This document shows, piece by piece, positions 1 to 8,409 of a stretch of 64,000 bases of DNA (positions within the stretch are counted from its first letter, which is position 1; every line of letters starts with the position of its first letter). Location: NCBI GenBank assembly GCA_947503965.1, contig CANNFU010000001.1:558001-622000 (forward strand), given 5' to 3'. Origin of the DNA: an uncultured Paracoccaceae bacterium. GTDB taxonomy: Bacteria > Pseudomonadota > Alphaproteobacteria > Rhodobacterales > Rhodobacteraceae. The notes under the pieces were generated by a model. That model worked only from the letters and a program-made list of their open reading frames with translations. It had not been told where the DNA came from and ran no database searches. The translations under genes were made by a program, and so were the position numbers.

Positions 1-1079
1 ATCAGTCCCCGCGCCTCAAGATCCAACCGCTTTTTTCGATGCTTCAAAGGCAGTTCGATCCCGTCGCAAATCAGCGGTTCACCTGCCAAAAGCTCATCCA
101 CCGGTGCGCCAAACGCGGACCGAAACGCATGGATCAGCCGGATGCGGGTGGCGTTGCGCCACACCAGACAGGGGCTGCGGGCCATCAGATCCGCCTCGAC
201 CCGCTGCGCCATCACAACACGCTCATCCGTCTTGGCCGCATCTTCGACCATCCGCTCAAACGCACAAAAATCCAACTGTGGATCTGCCAAAGCATGGGCC
301 AGATCAAGAATAGGATTGTCCGCATCCTGACGATGAATACGGTTCAGCGTCAGAACCCGTTTCTCTGGCAGTGTCTCAAACACCATGCCACCCGACGACT
401 GCACCGGCGGCAACTGCGCCGGATCGCCAAACAGCAGTAGGGTTGGGAAAATTTCTTTGAGGTCGTCGAACTGCTTTTCATCCAGCATGGAGCTTTCATC
501 AACAAAACCGATATCCAACGGCTCTTCCCGGCGCTTCCAGCCAGTGATGAAGTCAGAACCGCGCAAACCGGCAGCGGCCAAGGCCGCCGGGATCGATTTA
601 TTCGTTTGATAAGATGCAAAAGCACGATCAAGGGCGACCTCGGTCAACCCTTCAATCTCGGGCTTGTCGCCTTGGCCAGCCAGCCATTCGGCAACCTTCT
701 CATATTCCGGATCATAAACGGGGGTATAGAGGATGCGATGGATTGTCGTCGCAGGCACACCCCGGTTGCGCAACACACTGGCCGCTTTGTTGGTTGGGGC
801 CAAAATCGCAAGCGTCCGCCGGTCCTTGCGCTTACGCCCTTCCCAATCACCCGAAATGACATCGACGCCCGCTTCTTCCAGCGCCTGATAGAGCTTGGCA
901 AGCAGCATCGTCTTGCCGGACCCCGCCTTGCCAACCACGGCCAGAACAGAGGTGGTGTCAGACTGCGGCGGCTGCAAAAGAGCATCATCCAGATCGATAC
1001 CCGATTGGCGCATTGCAAGAGCGACATTGTCCCAGGCTTCCGCCTGATCATCCGAAAATGTGATGGTGGGTGCATTCAT
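1..1079 (-). CDS. RecD-like superfamily 1 helicase / AAA ATPase (3-prime end outside window)
   Basis: The gene starts with ATG at 1079 on the minus strand and runs off the window at position 1, so about 359 N-terminal residues are visible. A Walker A motif (VGKAGSGKT, residues 49-57), a Walker B-like motif (FVDESSMLD, about 192-200), GDPAQLPP (218-225) and LNRIHRQ are the usual order of motifs I, II, III and IV in RecD/Pif1-like SF1B helicases. The family unwinds DNA with a 5-prime to 3-prime polarity using ATP. The C-terminal UvrD_C_2-type domain would lie beyond the window. The start is 40 bp downstream of the luxI stop on the same strand, so read-through from luxI is possible, but nothing functional ties it to quorum sensing. 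Family assignment is firm. The exact cellular role is not known. Confidence 0.85.
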   Translation of the reverse strand, partial: MNAPTITFSDDQAEAWDNVALAMRQSGIDLDDALLQPPQSDTTSVLAVVGKAGSGKTMLLAKLYQALEEAGVDVISGDWEGRKRKDRRTLAILAPTNKAASVLRNRGVPATTIHRILYTPVYDPEYEKVAEWLAGQGDKPEIEGLTEVALDRAFASYQTNKSIPAALAAAGLRGSDFITGWKRREEPLDIGFVDESSMLDEKQFDDLKEIFPTLLLFGDPAQLPPVQSSGGMVFETLPEKRVLTLNRIHRQDADNPILDLAHALADPQLDFCAFERMVEDAAKTDERVVMAQRVEADLMARSPCLVWRNATRIRLIHAFRSAFGAPVDELLAGEPLICDGIELPLKHRKKRLDLEARGL

Positions 1080-1119
1080 GCCGCGACAGTATCCCGCCCA
1101 TCGCGGCATCACCAGTGCG

Positions 1120-1755
1120 TTAGGCGGCCTTTCGTACCGCATGGATCGCATGCCCAAAGGAACGGCTGAACCAATGCTCCGAAATCTCTGACGACAGGCC
1201 TGCACGCTTCAAAACTTGAATACGATCCTGTGGCCGGAATGGCCAAAGCCCGACACTGATCTTGTCGCGACCTTCACCGGCGCTGCCAAGCACCTCGGGC
1301 GATGCGCCGATCATCGAATAGATACGAACCATGCGTGGGTCGAACACCCCCAACAGATGGGTCAATGAAAACGCGCGCATCAACTCCCCGCCCGCCAGCA
1401 TCATCGCGGCCGCGACGCGCGAATTGGCGCCCGGTCCCAGCACAAAACGGGTACATTCCCAAATGAACGGGCTGCGGATATCGACGCCGTTCAGCAGATT
1501 GCTGAAATGGTCATTTACCATCGTCTGTTCTGTTGTGGGCAGAAAACGCATTGATCCCCCATGGGTGCCGTCGGGATTCTCCCAAATCACATAAAGCGGG
1601 TTCAGCGCATCGTATTCATCACGCTCCCACCCGTTTTCATCAACTTGCACCGCCCATTTCAGGCGCTCGGCAAATTGTGTTGCGCGGTCACGGTGCATGG
1701 TGTCCTGCAGAACAGGATAGGTGGACAGGTCTTTTCCATAAATATAACGCAGCAT
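1120..1755 (-). CDS. luxI: Acyl-homoserine-lactone synthase, LuxI family
   Basis: A 211-residue protein that makes N-acyl-homoserine lactone signals from S-adenosylmethionine and acyl-ACP. The family's conserved residues are all visible at the expected spacing: R24, F28, W34, E44, D46, D49, R70, F84, E100 and R103. An upstream extension to 1827 is open, but the ATG at 1755 is chosen because the protein then begins MLRYIYGKDL like other family members and an AAGGGT ribosome-binding site lies about 8 bases upstream. It follows luxR on the same strand with a 93-bp gap that contains two inverted repeats. The acyl chain it uses cannot be read from the sequence. Confidence 0.95.
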   Translation of the reverse strand: MLRYIYGKDLSTYPVLQDTMHRDRATQFAERLKWAVQVDENGWERDEYDALNPLYVIWENPDGTHGGSMRFLPTTEQTMVNDHFSNLLNGVDIRSPFIWECTRFVLGPGANSRVAAAMMLAGGELMRAFSLTHLLGVFDPRMVRIYSMIGASPEVLGSAGEGRDKISVGLWPFRPQDRIQVLKRAGLSSEISEHWFSRSFGHAIHAVRKAA

Positions 1756-1762
1756 ACGTTTT

Positions 1763-1794
1763 ACCCTTCTGATGATGATTACAACCATCAGGGT
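1763..1794 (-). promoter_or_regulatory. Inverted repeat covering the luxI ribosome-binding site
   Basis: In the luxI mRNA sense, ACCCTGATG pairs with CATC plus AGGGT, with a three-base bulge. The 3-prime arm contains the AAGGGT that should be the Shine-Dalgarno sequence of luxI. Folding would hide the ribosome-binding site, so this may be a translational control element. The base pairing is seen; the function is inferred. Confidence 0.4.
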
Positions 1795-1812
1795 AGGTCG
1801 CCACGCGGCCGC

Positions 1813-1846
1813 AAAGGTTAACGGCACGTACGAAGGGTTTACCTTT
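1813..1846. promoter_or_regulatory. Inverted repeat between luxR and luxI
   Basis: An imperfect palindrome with arms AAAGGTTAAC and GGTTTACCTTT lies 58 bp upstream of the luxI start and directly after the luxR stop. It could be a regulator operator or part of the luxI promoter. It is longer than a classical 20-bp lux box and does not match that consensus, so the binding protein is unknown. Confidence 0.35.
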
Positions 1847-1848
1847 TG

Positions 1849-2643
1849 TTAACTGGCCGCTGTCTTGGAGATCTTGTCGTCAGTTTCGCGCCCTGGCCAA
1901 CCGCCAGCGGCAGCGCGGGCCGCACCACCAATGATGATCAGCCCCTCGCTCGTGGCGCGTGCAACCGCGTGGGTCGTGTTCAGCGCGCCGAGCTTAAAGC
2001 GTGCGCTTTCAATGTAAGCACGTAGCGTATGCTCTGAAATGCTTAACAAGTCAGCAACCTGCCCCCGGCTGTAACCCATGCCCAGATAGGTCAGTGCGTC
2101 CGTTTCACGGGGGCTTAACGCTCTGACAGGTTCAGGCGTGCGCCCTTTCTCCAGCTGCAGCGCCTTCTGGTTCAGATAATGCGCGATCAGTATCCAGTCG
2201 CGCTGATGCTTGGAGGTGAACGCCGCCCAACTCTCATTATCTGTTGAATGGGAGGCCGTGAAAAGGGCCAGTTGCCCATTTGGACCCCTTATTGGAATCG
2301 AAAAACCCTGGTTCCCGATACCATAAGCGATCGCTTCCTTACGAAACTCACGCGCCGCTTTGGAAGACCAATCAAGGCGTTTCCAGTCAACCGGATGAAA
2401 TTGCTGAAAACAGCCGATGATCACCGGATCAACACGAATGTAGTCCCGCTCCTGATACCGCGCCGCCCACGCCGGATCATAGGTACCAAAGCCGTACTGC
2501 TCGCCATCGGCGCTGACCCAATGATAGACGACGTGGTCGATCTGAAACGTGTCGCGTAGTTCGACAATCAGTTGCTGGATTTGGTCAAGCGCGTCGGCTT
2601 GCTCCAGCGCTTGCAAAAATGTGTCGAGTTCCAGCTCCGTCAC
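1849..2643 (-). CDS. luxR: LuxR-family autoinducer-binding transcriptional regulator
   Basis: A 264-residue regulator with an N-terminal autoinducer-binding domain (about residues 15-165) and a C-terminal LuxR-type helix-turn-helix (about 178-235, around LSPRETDALTYLGMGYSRG). The spacing W-x-x-R-Y and D-Y-x-x-x-DP in the N-terminal half is that of the acyl-homoserine-lactone pocket. The likely partner signal is made by the adjacent luxI. The start is GTG at 2643, with an in-frame stop just upstream, so no longer form is possible. It overlaps the end of a small upstream ORF by 59 bp, which suggests translational coupling. There is an unusual alanine- and glycine-rich tail after the HTH. Confidence 0.93.
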   Translation of the reverse strand: MTELELDTFLQALEQADALDQIQQLIVELRDTFQIDHVVYHWVSADGEQYGFGTYDPAWAARYQERDYIRVDPVIIGCFQQFHPVDWKRLDWSSKAAREFRKEAIAYGIGNQGFSIPIRGPNGQLALFTASHSTDNESWAAFTSKHQRDWILIAHYLNQKALQLEKGRTPEPVRALSPRETDALTYLGMGYSRGQVADLLSISEHTLRAYIESARFKLGALNTTHAVARATSEGLIIIGGAARAAAGGWPGRETDDKISKTAAS

Positions 2644-2800
2644 CTCGCGTCATGCGGGACGGTTGTTCTTTCCTGCCATCGATCTCCACATGTGCAATGA
2701 ACGCGGCCTCTTCCAGCTGCGCGGCAAGTTGTGGTAGATCATTCGTGCTCGCAAATGATTTAAGGTCTGCGAGAACGTCGATAATCCATTCGTGTCCCAT
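2585..2800 (-). CDS. Small conserved-type protein upstream of luxR
   Basis: A 71-residue ORF starting ATG at 2800 with AGAGAG as a possible ribosome-binding site. The first ~45 residues (MGHEWIIDVLADLKSFASTN and following) form an amphipathic helical protein like small proteins that I recall beside luxR genes in roseobacters. The last ~25 residues are arginine- and serine-rich and lie over the luxR start in another frame, so the natural stop may have been lost by a frameshift. No function is known. Its position suggests co-transcription with luxRI. Confidence 0.6.
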   Translation of the reverse strand: MGHEWIIDVLADLKSFASTNDLPQLAAQLEEAAFIAHVEIDGRKEQPSRMTRGDGAGTRHIFASAGASRRA

Positions 2801-2830
2801 GTACTAGTCTCTCTGATAATCGTTAATGAA

Positions 2831-2868
2831 TTGCTAACAACCTATGGTAGCATAACAAAGGTTAGCAT
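2831..2868. promoter_or_regulatory. Palindrome in the luxR-operon promoter region
   Basis: TTGCTAAC (2831-2838) and GTTAGCAT (2861-2868) form perfect 7-bp arms (TGCTAAC/GTTAGCA) around a smaller TATG...CATA palindrome centred within one base of the same point. It lies about 30 bp upstream of the small ORF that begins the luxR transcript. A two-fold symmetric operator is the simplest reading. The protein that binds is unknown. Confidence 0.4.
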
Positions 2869-2946
2869 ATTATTCACGGCTTCCGATCCCCCAAAAATAG
2901 TGAGTAGACAGATATAGTTGCTTTGCAAAGTCGGCCCCTGAACAGG

Positions 2947-2983
2947 AAAAAGACGTGGCCAGTCGCAGCCACGCCCTCTTTTA
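2947..2983 (-). terminator. Rho-independent terminator of ccr
   Basis: On the minus strand, GCGTGGC pairs with GCCACGT around an 8-base loop and is followed by a TCTTTTT tract. It begins about 15 bases after the ccr stop, as expected for an intrinsic terminator. Confidence 0.7.
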
Positions 2984-2997
2984 CAGCATTGTTTTTA

Positions 2998-4290
2998 TTA
3001 ACGGTTTTGGGATGCTTCCACTGTGTCCTCAAAGGTGCGTAACCCGGTCACTGGTGCCTGCACAAGAACCGCCATATTGCCAGGCTTATGTTCATTTTTG
3101 CGCATCTTGGTATGTGCAGCGGGTATCTCCTCCCATCCGAACACTTCTGACATGCATGGGTCCAGACGTCGTTCAATCATCAGCTGATTAGCCGCACTTG
3201 CCTGTTTGAGATGGGCAAAGTGGCTGCCCTGCAGACGCTTTTGATGCATCCACATATACCGCACATCGAAGGTGCAGTTGAAACCGGTTGTCCCGGCGCA
3301 GATGACCACCATGCCACCCTTCTTGCAGACAAGCGAGGACACCGGGAACGTGGCTTCACCGGGATGTTCAAACACCATATCGACATTCACGCCTTTACCG
3401 GTGATCTCCCAGATCGCCTTGCCGAACTTCCGGGCCTCTTTCAGCCAGGTATTGTATTCGGGGGTATTCACGGTCGGCAACTGACCCCAGCAATTGAAAT
3501 CATTGCGATTGATGACACCCTTGGCGCCCAATGACATCACAAATTCGCGCTTGCTTTCGTCGCTGATGACACCAATCGCATTCGCGCCGGCCGTATTGAT
3601 CAACTGAATGGCGTAGGATCCAAGGCCACCGGATGCGCCCCAAACCAGAACGTTCTGGCCGGGCTTAAGGTCATGTGGCTCGTGCCCGAACAGCATACGG
3701 TAAGCCGTTGCTAGCGTCAGCGTGTAGCACGCGCTTTCCTCCCAAGTCAGATGTTGCGGACGTGGCATAAGCTGCTGCGACTGCACGCAAGTGAACTGCG
3801 CAAACGATCCGTCCGGTGTCTCATAGCCCCAAATCCGCTGGCTATCGGAAAACATCGGATCACCACCATTGCAGTGCTCATCGTCGCCATCATCCTGGTT
3901 ACAGTGAATGACAACCTCATCGCCGACTTTCCAGCGCTTCACCTTGTCGCCCACGGCCCAGACAATGCCCGAGGCATCCGAACCCGCGATATGAAAGTCA
4001 GCACCATGTACATCAAATGGGCTGATCGGCACGCCCAAGCCTGCCCAAACACCGTTATAGTTCACGCCTGCTGCCATCACGAGCACCAGAACCTCATGGC
4101 TGTCAGGCTTTGGGCAATCGACGACTTCGATCTCAAACGCCTTGTCAGGTTCACCGTGACGCTCGCGGCGAATGGTCCAGGCATGCATATGCGCTGGCAC
4201 ATAACCCAGCGGCGGCATTTCTCCGACCTCGTAAATGTCCTTTTGCGGAGCATTATAGGCTGCCCCGTGGGCAGTTTGATCAAGGGCCAT
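2998..4290 (-). CDS. ccr: Crotonyl-CoA carboxylase/reductase
   Basis: A 430-residue zinc-independent MDR-superfamily enzyme that reductively carboxylates crotonyl-CoA with NADPH and CO2 to ethylmalonyl-CoA, the defining step of the ethylmalonyl-CoA pathway. The GroES-like N-terminal domain is followed by a Rossmann fold with WGASGGLGSYA as the NADPH-binding loop, and by segments typical of Ccr (HCNQDDGDDEHCNGGDP, VFEHPGEATFPVS). The ATG at 4290 is chosen over that at 4305 because GGAG lies 7 bases upstream and the protein then starts MALDQT as in orthologues. The next pathway enzyme, ecm, is encoded divergently 1.7 kb away. A terminator follows the stop. Confidence 0.97.
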   Translation of the reverse strand: MALDQTAHGAAYNAPQKDIYEVGEMPPLGYVPAHMHAWTIRRERHGEPDKAFEIEVVDCPKPDSHEVLVLVMAAGVNYNGVWAGLGVPISPFDVHGADFHIAGSDASGIVWAVGDKVKRWKVGDEVVIHCNQDDGDDEHCNGGDPMFSDSQRIWGYETPDGSFAQFTCVQSQQLMPRPQHLTWEESACYTLTLATAYRMLFGHEPHDLKPGQNVLVWGASGGLGSYAIQLINTAGANAIGVISDESKREFVMSLGAKGVINRNDFNCWGQLPTVNTPEYNTWLKEARKFGKAIWEITGKGVNVDMVFEHPGEATFPVSSLVCKKGGMVVICAGTTGFNCTFDVRYMWMHQKRLQGSHFAHLKQASAANQLMIERRLDPCMSEVFGWEEIPAAHTKMRKNEHKPGNMAVLVQAPVTGLRTFEDTVEASQNR

Positions 4291-4410
4291 TTCAGTCTCC
4301 ATCATCCAATATCCATGTACTGCTGCACCGCAGAATCGGGCGCGCTACAGGATGATTACATGATGAGAAGGTAACTTTGCAACCCAATCAGATCAAAAAT
4401 TGTAATTTAA

Positions 4411-5808
4411 TTACTCTGCAACTGCAGCATTTTCGGATATTCCCTTTGCACTGGCAGAAAAATGGTGATCGATAGAGTTTGCATAAAACGTCAGAACATC
4501 GCGCCCCCGGTCTGTGACGAACAGACCTTGCGCAGATTCGGTAACCAACGCCCGCGCCTTCATCCGACCCAGCGCATCCGCAACAACCTCGGGCCCCGAA
4601 CGTCGCGGCGACGGCAGCTTACGATCCTTCAGCGCGGCAATCGATGCGGTCACCACGGTTTCCAGCTCTGCAACCGTCACCGCCTCTGTGGCTAATAGAT
4701 GCCGCGCAACCAAGGGAACGCCCGGCACCGGGATCACGTCCGCGATGCGCTGCATCAGTTCTGTTGCAACAGCTTCGGTCAGGTCACCTGTCACCGTTGT
4801 CCTGAATTCCGAAAGCTCCAATGGCACGCCAAAGCTGACCGAAGCGGTCCCAAATCCACGGAACCGACGTGTCACCCGCAGCCAGAAATGGCGACTGACG
4901 CGACGCACAACATTTGTAAGCGGTGGTTTAAAACGGCGTCTGCCTGATTTATCGGCCGCGATCAGGATCGTATCTTCCAGAACCCGGTCATAGTTGAGCG
5001 CAACCGGGACAAAGATAACCTTGCGCACCTCCGGGTCAAAATCATCAATGATGTAGTTCAGTAGACCCATGCGCGGTGGTGCAAGCTTGCCATCAAGGCT
5101 TAGCCCGCCCTCGGGGAAGACAGCCTGACTCACGCCCCCGCGCGTGGCCATCTGCACGTAACGCGCAAGAACCTTACGATACAATGCGCCCCGCGACTTA
5201 CGCCGTATAAAGTACGCACCCATCGCCCGGATAATCGACGAGAGCGGCCAGACGCGGGCCCATTCACCCACCGCATAAGACAGCGCACCCGCATTCGCAG
5301 CCAGATAGGTGACCAGCACATAATCCATATTGCTGCGATGGTTCATGACAAAGATCACAGCGGCATCCGGATCAATCTCAGCCAGGCGCTTGCGGTCAAA
5401 CGTGCCCAGCTTGATCCGGTACAGCGACTTTGAAAGCCAGCGCGCCAGCCTGATGCCGATGCTGAAATAGGCCGTGGCCGAAAACGACGGCACAATTTCG
5501 CGGGCATATTGCTGTGCCTTCTCAAAGGCTACATTCTCGGGCACCTTCTCTTTGCGGGCATAGTCGACAATCGCCTGCGTCACCTCGGGGTCATAGATCA
5601 GCCGCTGGATCATGTCGTAGCGGCGCGCCAGCTTGAAAGGTTCGATTGGGCGCTGCAACCGTTCGTTCAACCGGGCAATCGCTCGCTCGGCGCGTTTGCG
5701 GAAAAACCATCTGACGGATGGAAACAGGAAATGCGATGCAAAGGTGACGCCTGCAAACAGGACAATCAGAACAAAGGCCCATAAGGGTAAGGAAACAGTT
5801 TGCGTCAT
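4411..5808 (-). CDS. PlsB-like glycerol-3-phosphate / lysophosphatidate acyltransferase
   Basis: A 465-residue membrane-associated acyltransferase for phospholipid synthesis. A single N-terminal membrane helix (about residues 8-28) is followed by the acyltransferase catalytic motif NHRSNMD (H157 and D162, the HX4D pair) and the substrate-binding motif FPEGG. Length and domain order resemble PlsB-family glycerol-3-phosphate 1-acyltransferases more than the short PlsC enzymes. The ATG at 5808 is chosen because the residues before it do not look coding. It lies between ccr and ecm, on the ccr strand, and its own promoter probably lies in the 136-bp divergent gap with ecm. Confidence 0.85.
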   Translation of the reverse strand: MTQTVSLPLWAFVLIVLFAGVTFASHFLFPSVRWFFRKRAERAIARLNERLQRPIEPFKLARRYDMIQRLIYDPEVTQAIVDYARKEKVPENVAFEKAQQYAREIVPSFSATAYFSIGIRLARWLSKSLYRIKLGTFDRKRLAEIDPDAAVIFVMNHRSNMDYVLVTYLAANAGALSYAVGEWARVWPLSSIIRAMGAYFIRRKSRGALYRKVLARYVQMATRGGVSQAVFPEGGLSLDGKLAPPRMGLLNYIIDDFDPEVRKVIFVPVALNYDRVLEDTILIAADKSGRRRFKPPLTNVVRRVSRHFWLRVTRRFRGFGTASVSFGVPLELSEFRTTVTGDLTEAVATELMQRIADVIPVPGVPLVARHLLATEAVTVAELETVVTASIAALKDRKLPSPRRSGPEVVADALGRMKARALVTESAQGLFVTDRGRDVLTFYANSIDHHFSASAKGISENAAVAE

Positions 5809-5944
5809 GCGCAGACCGTGACAGGGATCGGCGGCAGGGTAAATCCCGTCATGCCGCAACGCAGCGAATTGACAGCGGCATTTCATTACCTATAACGAAA
5901 GCATGGCGTAATAAAGTTGCGCAATGAGATTCGAGGAGTGCATC

Positions 5945-7912
5945 ATGTCGCAGACGCAGAAAGACCGCCCCTGGCTGTTTCGGACTTATGCTGGCCATTC
6001 CACCGCAGCTGCCTCTAACGCGCTTTATCGTGGCAATCTGGCCAAAGGGCAGACAGGGCTTTCTGTCGCGTTCGATCTGCCAACCCAAACCGGCTATGAC
6101 AGCGATCACATTCTCGCCAAGGGCGAAGTGGGCAAGGTCGGTGTGCCGATCAGCCATCTTGGCGATATGCGCACCCTCTTCAACGATATCCCGCTGGACC
6201 AGATGAACACGTCGATGACGATCAATGCAACTGCCCCCTGGCTTTTGTCGCTTTACATCGCCGTGGCCGAGGAACAGGGCGCCGATGTCAGCGCGCTGCA
6301 AGGCACCGTGCAAAACGACATCATCAAGGAATACCTGTCGCGCGGCACATATATCTGTCCGCCCGAGCCATCCCTGCGGATGATCACGGATGTGGCGGCC
6401 TATACCCGTGAACACCTGCCCAAATGGAACCCGATGAATGTCTGTTCCTATCACCTGCAAGAGGCCGGCGCGACACCGGAAGAGGAATTGGCATTTGCGC
6501 TTGCCACCGCGACAGCCGTTCTGGACGATCTGAAAGGCAAAGTACCAGCTGAACATTTCCCGGCCATGGTCGGGCGTATTTCATTCTTTGTGAATGCCGG
6601 TATCCGATTTGTGACCGAGCTTTGCAAAATGCGCGCCTTTGTCGAACTCTGGGATGAAATTTGTGAAACGCGATATGGTGTCGAAGATCCGAAATACCGT
6701 CGTTTCCGTTATGGGGTACAGGTCAATTCGCTTGGACTGACCGAACAACAACCGGAAAACAATGTCTATCGTATTCTGCTGGAAACGCTCGCGGTCACAC
6801 TTTCCAAAAAAGCGCGTGCGCGTGCTGTCCAACTCCCAGCGTGGAACGAGGCCCTCGGCCTGCCTCGCCCATGGGACCAGCAATGGTCACTGCGGATGCA
6901 ACAGATCCTGGCATATGAAACTGACCTTCTGGAATTCGACGATCTTTTCGACGGCAACCCGGCCATTGATCGCAAAGTGAATGAACTCAAAGAAGGTGCG
7001 CGCGCCGAATTGGCCCAAATCGACGGGATGGGCGGCGCTGTGGGTGCAATTGCCTATATGAAGTCGCGGCTGGTTGAGAGTAATGCGGCTCGGATCGGGG
7101 GTATCGAAAAAGGTGATACAACTGTTGTAGGCGTCAACAAATGGCAATCCGGCGAACCCTCGCCTTTGACCGCTGGTGACGACGCGATCATGGTCTCTGA
7201 CCCCAAGGCCGAAGCGGATCAATTGCGCCGGCTGAACGCATGGAAGTCGGATCGCGACAATAACGCGGTCACACAGGCGCTTGCAGCCCTGCGCGAGGCT
7301 GCACAGGACGGCAGCAACATCATGCCCCCGTCCATCGCCTGCGCACGAGCGGGTGTCACAACGGGTGAATGGGCCGACATTATTCGCAGCGTCTTTGGGC
7401 AATACCGCGCGCCAACGGGCGTCAGCAGCAATCCGTCCAACCGGACCGAAGGGCTGGAAGAACTGCGCGAACAGGTTGATCTGGTCAGTGCCGCTTTGGG
7501 GCGGCGGCTGAAATTCCTCGTCGGCAAACCCGGCCTTGACGGGCATTCAAACGGCGCGGAACAAATCGCCGCCCGCGCCCGCGATTGTGGGATGGATATT
7601 GATTACGAAGGTATCCGGCTGACACCTGATGAAATTGTGCAGGCGGCCGCCAATAATCAGGCGCATGTCATCGGACTTTCCATTTTGTCCGGCTCGCATA
7701 TCCCGCTTGTCCGCGACGTCATGACCAAACTGCACGAGGCGGGGCTAGACCATATTCCCGTCATTGCGGGCGGGATCATTCCCGATGATGACGCAAATGA
7801 ATTACGCGCAATGGGCGTGGCCAAAGTCTATACACCCAAGGATTTTGAATTGAATAAGATCATGGGCGACATCGTGACATTAGTTGACCCCCGGTCGGTT
7901 GCGGCGGAATAA
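5945..7912 (+). CDS. ecm: Ethylmalonyl-CoA mutase (B12-dependent)
   Basis: A 655-residue coenzyme-B12-dependent mutase (MeaA type) that converts (2R)-ethylmalonyl-CoA to (2S)-methylsuccinyl-CoA. The N-terminal TIM-barrel part carries the acyl-CoA mutase signature around SVAFDLPTQTGYDSDH. The C-terminal B12-binding domain carries DGHSNG (the DxHxxG cobalt-ligating motif, about residue 535) with SILSGSH and AGGIIP. The short fused form with an internal B12 domain is typical of Ecm. The ATG at 5945 is used because GAGGAG lies 6 bases upstream. Confidence 0.95.
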   Translation: MSQTQKDRPWLFRTYAGHSTAAASNALYRGNLAKGQTGLSVAFDLPTQTGYDSDHILAKGEVGKVGVPISHLGDMRTLFNDIPLDQMNTSMTINATAPWLLSLYIAVAEEQGADVSALQGTVQNDIIKEYLSRGTYICPPEPSLRMITDVAAYTREHLPKWNPMNVCSYHLQEAGATPEEELAFALATATAVLDDLKGKVPAEHFPAMVGRISFFVNAGIRFVTELCKMRAFVELWDEICETRYGVEDPKYRRFRYGVQVNSLGLTEQQPENNVYRILLETLAVTLSKKARARAVQLPAWNEALGLPRPWDQQWSLRMQQILAYETDLLEFDDLFDGNPAIDRKVNELKEGARAELAQIDGMGGAVGAIAYMKSRLVESNAARIGGIEKGDTTVVGVNKWQSGEPSPLTAGDDAIMVSDPKAEADQLRRLNAWKSDRDNNAVTQALAALREAAQDGSNIMPPSIACARAGVTTGEWADIIRSVFGQYRAPTGVSSNPSNRTEGLEELREQVDLVSAALGRRLKFLVGKPGLDGHSNGAEQIAARARDCGMDIDYEGIRLTPDEIVQAAANNQAHVIGLSILSGSHIPLVRDVMTKLHEAGLDHIPVIAGGIIPDDDANELRAMGVAKVYTPKDFELNKIMGDIVTLVDPRSVAAE

Positions 7913-7949
7913 CGCTCTACGCGGTTGCACTTTTGTACAGAGTAATCAT

Positions 7950-7973
7950 CTTTTGGGATGCACATCCCAAAAG
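7950..7973. repeat. 24-bp near-perfect palindrome between ecm and the H-NS-like gene
   Basis: CTTTTGGGATG and CATCCCAAAAG are perfect 11-bp arms separated by two bases. There is no T-tract on either strand after the hairpin, so a simple rho-independent terminator is unlikely. It lies 38 bp upstream of the H-NS-like start and could be an operator or an mRNA-end hairpin for ecm. Confidence 0.5.
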
Positions 7974-8011
7974 CGAGTGATATGCGACCCAGCACCAAAT
8001 TGGAGCGCGAA

Positions 8012-8350
8012 ATGAAAACTGACCTCAAATCAATGACCCGGAAAGAGCTGGAAAAGCTCAAGGTCAATGTAGAAAAAGCATTGGCAAAGCTGGCCGAGAA
8101 AGACAAAAAGGCCGCACTTGCAGCAGCGCAAAAAGCCGCAGCAGCGCATGGCTTTTCTCTTGATGAAATCACGCAAGGGGTTGCCGCCCCGAAAAAGCGG
8201 AAAGCCAAATCCGGTCCCAAAACCGTCTCTGCCCCAAAATATCGCAATCCCGATAATGCTGACCAGACCTGGACCGGCAAAGGGCGTCAGCCAGACTGGT
8301 TCAAGAAAGCACTTGCTGCAGGCAAAACGCCTGACGCGATGGAAATCTAA
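8012..8350 (+). CDS. H-NS histone-family nucleoid protein
   Basis: A 112-residue protein with a charged coiled-coil-like N-terminal half (about residues 1-50) for oligomerisation and a C-terminal H-NS DNA-binding motif ([20 protein letters not shown], then WFKKAL). This fits the H-NS/MvaT-like proteins that bind AT-rich or foreign DNA and silence transcription. The ATG at 8012 has GGAG six bases upstream and avoids an N-terminal extension that looks non-coding. A strong palindrome lies just upstream and might be involved in its own control. Confidence 0.85.
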   Translation: MKTDLKSMTRKELEKLKVNVEKALAKLAEKDKKAALAAAQKAAAAHGFSLDEITQGVAAPKKRKAKSGPKTVSAPKYRNPDNADQTWTGKGRQPDWFKKALAAGKTPDAMEI

Positions 8351-8409
8351 ACTCCCGCTGCCGGCAAAACTATTCTATTCTGAGCCTCAACCAAAAACGG
8401 AGGCTCAGA

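Noticed and set aside
1813..1846. Classical lux box
   Set aside because: The palindrome is too long and its bases do not match the 20-bp lux box consensus; kept only as an unassigned inverted repeat.
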